Positions 61,696 through 64,000 of a stretch of 64,000 bases of DNA are shown one piece after another. Position 1 is the first letter of the stretch, and each line of letters opens with the position of its first letter. Below the pieces are notes generated by a model, which saw only the letters and a program-made list of their open reading frames with translations, searched no databases and was not told the DNA's origin. The translations under genes were made by a program, and so were the position numbers. The DNA comes from Enterococcus plantarum (GTDB taxonomy: Bacteria; Bacillota; Bacilli; Lactobacillales; Enterococcaceae). Location of the stretch: assembly GCF_001730295.1 (NCBI RefSeq), contig NZ_MIKA01000048.1:62001-126000 (forward strand), written 5' to 3'.

Positions 61696-61971
61696 ATGGA
61701 CAGTATATTAGCATCAGCTACAACGATTGTTGCATTTGTATTAGCGGCAACGCAACTAGTAAAGAAGTACACGGGAACTGATAATAAGTGGTTACCATTA
61801 ATCAATTTGGGCTTAGGAGTAGCACTTGGCATTGGTTGGAGCCTTTCGTATGACCCGGAAAATTTAATTAACTTCATGTGGGGTGGCGCTATAGCTGGTT
61901 TAGCAGCAGGTGGGTTTTATGATTTAGGAGCAAGCAACTTAAAGAAGGGCAGTGAAGAGGATGGAGATTAA
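61696..61971 (+). CDS. Holin
   Basis: 91 residues. Membrane segments at about 7-21 ([15 protein letters not shown]), 33-51 ([17 protein letters not shown]) and 62-75 ([14 protein letters not shown]), short charged tail. Immediately upstream of the amidase, which fits a holin that opens the membrane at lysis. AGGAGG site. Confidence 0.85.
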   Translation: MDSILASATTIVAFVLAATQLVKKYTGTDNKWLPLINLGLGVALGIGWSLSYDPENLINFMWGGAIAGLAAGGFYDLGASNLKKGSEEDGD

Positions 61972-62737
61972 ACGCCAGATTAGGTCTACTCCACAAGTAG
62001 GCTATGCACCTTATAGGCAAATCCATCCCCACAGCACTGGAAATCCTAATTCCACCGCACAGAATGAAGCGGACTTTATGAGTCGAAAAGATTTGAATAG
62101 CGGGTTCTACACTCACGTAGTTGGGAATGGACAAGTCATCCAAACAGCTGAAGTAGGACGTGGGGCTTATGATGTTGGTGGTGGGTGGAATTACGAAACG
62201 TATGCTGCAGTTGAGTTAATCCAAAGTCATGCCACGAGAGCAGAATTTGAACGAGATTATCGTTTATATGTGGAGTTGCTTCGACAATTAGCTAAAGAAG
62301 CAGGCATACCACTAACTTTAGATACTAAGGATTTAGCGGGGATTAAAACTCACATGTATTGTACTTACAACCAACCCAATAATGGAAGTGACCACATTGA
62401 CCCGTATCCTTATTTAAACCAGTGGGGAGTTACTGTCAATCAGTTTGAACGTGATTTAGCGAATGGATTCAGCAGCAATTCAGCGGATAGCACTAGACCA
62501 ACACAAAAAATAGAAGAGGATGATATTATGTATATTTATGAAGTGACACGCAGACAAGGAAATACGGAAATTTGGTTCATGAACGGAGCAACTCGATGGT
62601 ACTTACCAACAGATGAAGCAGTAGCGACTGCAGAAGCACAATTGAAAAAATATGGTCGTTCTACCGCTCGTATGCGCTTTAACTATGATAATTTCCAATT
62701 GAAACAGTTAGAGAAAGCTTCAAAAGAAGTTAAATAA
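61961..62737 (+). CDS. N-acetylmuramoyl-L-alanine amidase endolysin
   Basis: About 258 residues. Amidase_2 domain (about 1-165): [20 protein letters not shown] with a zinc His, [20 protein letters not shown], and [19 protein letters not shown] with further ligands. A linker and a C-terminal domain ([20 protein letters not shown]) probably bind the cell wall. Start at ATG 61961 or GTG 61952; spacing favours the ATG. Overlaps the holin gene. Confidence 0.92.
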   Translation: MEIKRQIRSTPQVGYAPYRQIHPHSTGNPNSTAQNEADFMSRKDLNSGFYTHVVGNGQVIQTAEVGRGAYDVGGGWNYETYAAVELIQSHATRAEFERDYRLYVELLRQLAKEAGIPLTLDTKDLAGIKTHMYCTYNQPNNGSDHIDPYPYLNQWGVTVNQFERDLANGFSSNSADSTRPTQKIEEDDIMYIYEVTRRQGNTEIWFMNGATRWYLPTDEAVATAEAQLKKYGRSTARMRFNYDNFQLKQLEKASKEVK

Positions 62738-62817
62738 TTCTTTTTCTTTGCAAAATATGACAAGAGTTAATATACTTAACTTACCCTAATAACGAGACTT
62801 TTTTATAATCTCCCTTT

Positions 62818-62847
62818 TCCCATCTCTTTTGAGGTGGGATTTTTTTG
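62818..62847 (+). terminator. Terminator of the lysis cassette
   Basis: CCCATCTC / GAGGTGGG stem with TTTT loop, followed by T7. The rest of 62738-63054 contains no clear gene; no copy of the tRNA-Arg 3' end is visible there. Confidence 0.85.
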
Positions 62848-63054
62848 TTTATGTGGGAGTGATTTGGGTAGAATTTGAAAGGTATAATTTTGTTTTATAG
62901 TTATAATAGCATATAAGCAAGGTCTAAATTGTATAAAAAGAAAGGAGTGAACAGTTCGTTGTTAATAGTCATTGTTCTTTTTTCTATTGTCGCTTCAAAT
63001 AATGTGATACAATTGAACATAATGTGAAATATTGTTTGGAATGCGAGTGATCGA

Positions 63055-64000
63055 ATGAAAAGATTAGAACAACTTTTTAAGAAGAATCCTAAAAGTGGAA
63101 GTGTTGTAACTATTGACAAACATGGCGGTGTGCATTATATCAACTACACTAAAGTTTTCAATGGTACAATTTTGCAAGACATTATTCATTTTGTAAATAG
63201 TGTATTGCGAAAATATAAGACACAAAAGATACCATTCTATTTTGAATTTCCAACAAGAAGAATAGAAGTACAAGATAAATTAGTATATATTCTTTTTGAG
63301 TGTGTATGTTATCAGTTAAAAAAAGATCATAGACGAGTATATGTATACTGGGACCCGATAGATATAATAATTACACAAGGAATTTTCTCTTCACCACTTA
63401 AGTTACTGAATAACTCTGACCAAAAAAGTAATAACAAGTATGCTACAAAATTCAAAGCAGAAATGTATAATCAACATTACAGAAGTCTCATTGCTTTTGA
63501 TAAGGAGCGGGATTTAAAAACTAATTATTTAGGTAAGTTTCAACAAGAGTTAGAACTTTTTTTAAAAATATTTAATTTATCAAAGGTTCATATAGATAAA
63601 ATTTCGAATGTTATGACTGAACTAGTTGGAAACGCTGGCGAACACGGAGATTCGGATTGTTTGATTGACATAGATATAACTGATAATCATACTAAACTAG
63701 TTGATGATGTTGAACAAAAAGGTCAGTACTACGGAATTAATATAGCTATTGTTAGTTTTTCCGATAAGTTAGTTGGAGATGATATTAAGAGTAAGATATT
63801 AGAAAATAAGTTCAAGGAAGGTAGATATAAATATTTATCTGAAGTATACTTGAATCATCTAAGAATGATGAAAGAGGATACCAATTATAAAGAGGAGTAT
63901 TTTTGGAATATTGCGGCACTACAGGATAAAATATCAGGTCGAAAAAATCTACTTTCCAGTGGAGGTACAGGACTTACAGTATTAATAAATAGTTTACAGC
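63055..64000 (+). CDS. GHKL-type ATPase protein with alpha/beta N-terminal domain (3' truncated)
   Basis: 315 codons from ATG 63055 to the window edge with no stop. The first about 110 residues look like an alpha/beta, STAS-like domain (VHYINYTKVFNGTILQDIIH; VYILFECVCYQLKKDHRRVY). Residues about 185-200 carry an N-box (MTELVGNAGEHG) and near residue 300 a G-box (SSGGTGLTVLINSL), as in histidine-kinase-like ATPases without a kinase dimerisation domain. It sits after the lysin, where prophages carry cargo genes, and is AT rich. Whether it is inside the prophage depends on attR. Confidence 0.7.
   Translation, partial: MKRLEQLFKKNPKSGSVVTIDKHGGVHYINYTKVFNGTILQDIIHFVNSVLRKYKTQKIPFYFEFPTRRIEVQDKLVYILFECVCYQLKKDHRRVYVYWDPIDIIITQGIFSSPLKLLNNSDQKSNNKYATKFKAEMYNQHYRSLIAFDKERDLKTNYLGKFQQELELFLKIFNLSKVHIDKISNVMTELVGNAGEHGDSDCLIDIDITDNHTKLVDDVEQKGQYYGINIAIVSFSDKLVGDDIKSKILENKFKEGRYKYLSEVYLNHLRMMKEDTNYKEEYFWNIAALQDKISGRKNLLSSGGTGLTVLINSLQ

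Noticed and set aside
62942-63030. Short hydrophobic GTG-started frame before the GHKL gene
   Set aside because: The AAAGGAG site directly abuts the GTG, leaving no spacer, and nothing else supports coding.
62738-64000. attR copy of the tRNA-Arg 3' end
   Set aside because: No match to the T-arm and acceptor sequence could be found by reading this stretch.

Overview
This window is from a low-GC Gram-positive chromosome, most likely Enterococcus. The reasons are a hisZ-containing histidine operon behind a T-box leader, lactose/cellobiose-type PTS clusters run by a LevR-like sigma-54 activator, and a siphovirus prophage of the kind found in Lactobacillales. E. faecalis and E. faecium are generally histidine auxotrophs, so a complete core his operon points to another enterococcal species. 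That last step is inference.

Layout. Positions 1-6856 hold the histidine operon: T-box/terminator leader, then hisZ-G-D-B-H-A-F-I-E, tightly packed and closed by a strong terminator. hisC and a histidinol-phosphate phosphatase are absent here. Positions 6855-10519 hold housekeeping genes: a small membrane-anchored protein on the minus strand, sfsA, a Gfo/Idh/MocA oxidoreductase and a DEAD-box helicase. Positions 10558-22145 form a beta-glucoside/cellobiose-type PTS region. It has one sigma-54 activator and three target units, each with a -24/-12 promoter: EIIB-EIIA-EIIC-6-phospho-beta-glucosidase; a duplicated EIIB-EIIA-EIIC in which EIIA carries a one-base frameshift in an A7 tract; and an orphan EIIC that also has a cre site. 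A decayed Eis-like acetyltransferase and small orphan genes follow, up to tRNA-Arg(CCT).

From 23446 onward the window is a temperate siphovirus prophage integrated at the 3' end of tRNA-Arg(CCT). Lysogeny module (minus strand): tyrosine integrase, SHOCT/glycine-zipper protein, Rgg-like regulator and CI-type repressor. Its switch has a consensus early promoter and three operator-like palindromes. Early genes: Cro-like protein, DUF771 protein, Rha-type antirepressor, ERF annealing protein, HNH and VRR-NUC nucleases, replication protein, SSB and many small genes. Late control: an ArpU/RinA-like protein and a regulatory intergenic region. Late genes: small and large terminase, portal, head morphogenesis, a DUF2829/Tad2-like protein, scaffold, capsid, connectors, tail tube, tail chaperones, tape measure, Dit, Tal with two peptidoglycan hydrolase domains, BppU-type baseplate proteins including one fused to a metallophosphoesterase, holin and amidase. 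No attR is visible, so the prophage probably continues past the right edge.

Most interesting spots. (1) Next to the Rgg-like regulator, divergently placed, is a 21-codon hydrophobic peptide gene, the arrangement seen in Rgg/SHP peptide signalling, inside a lysogeny module. (2) Downstream of that peptide is a structured minus-strand RNA candidate, which makes a type I toxin-antitoxin reading possible instead. (3) A Tad2-like anti-Thoeris candidate is embedded in the head operon. (4) A GHKL-type ATPase gene with an alpha/beta N-terminal region occupies the cargo position after the lysin and is cut by the window end.
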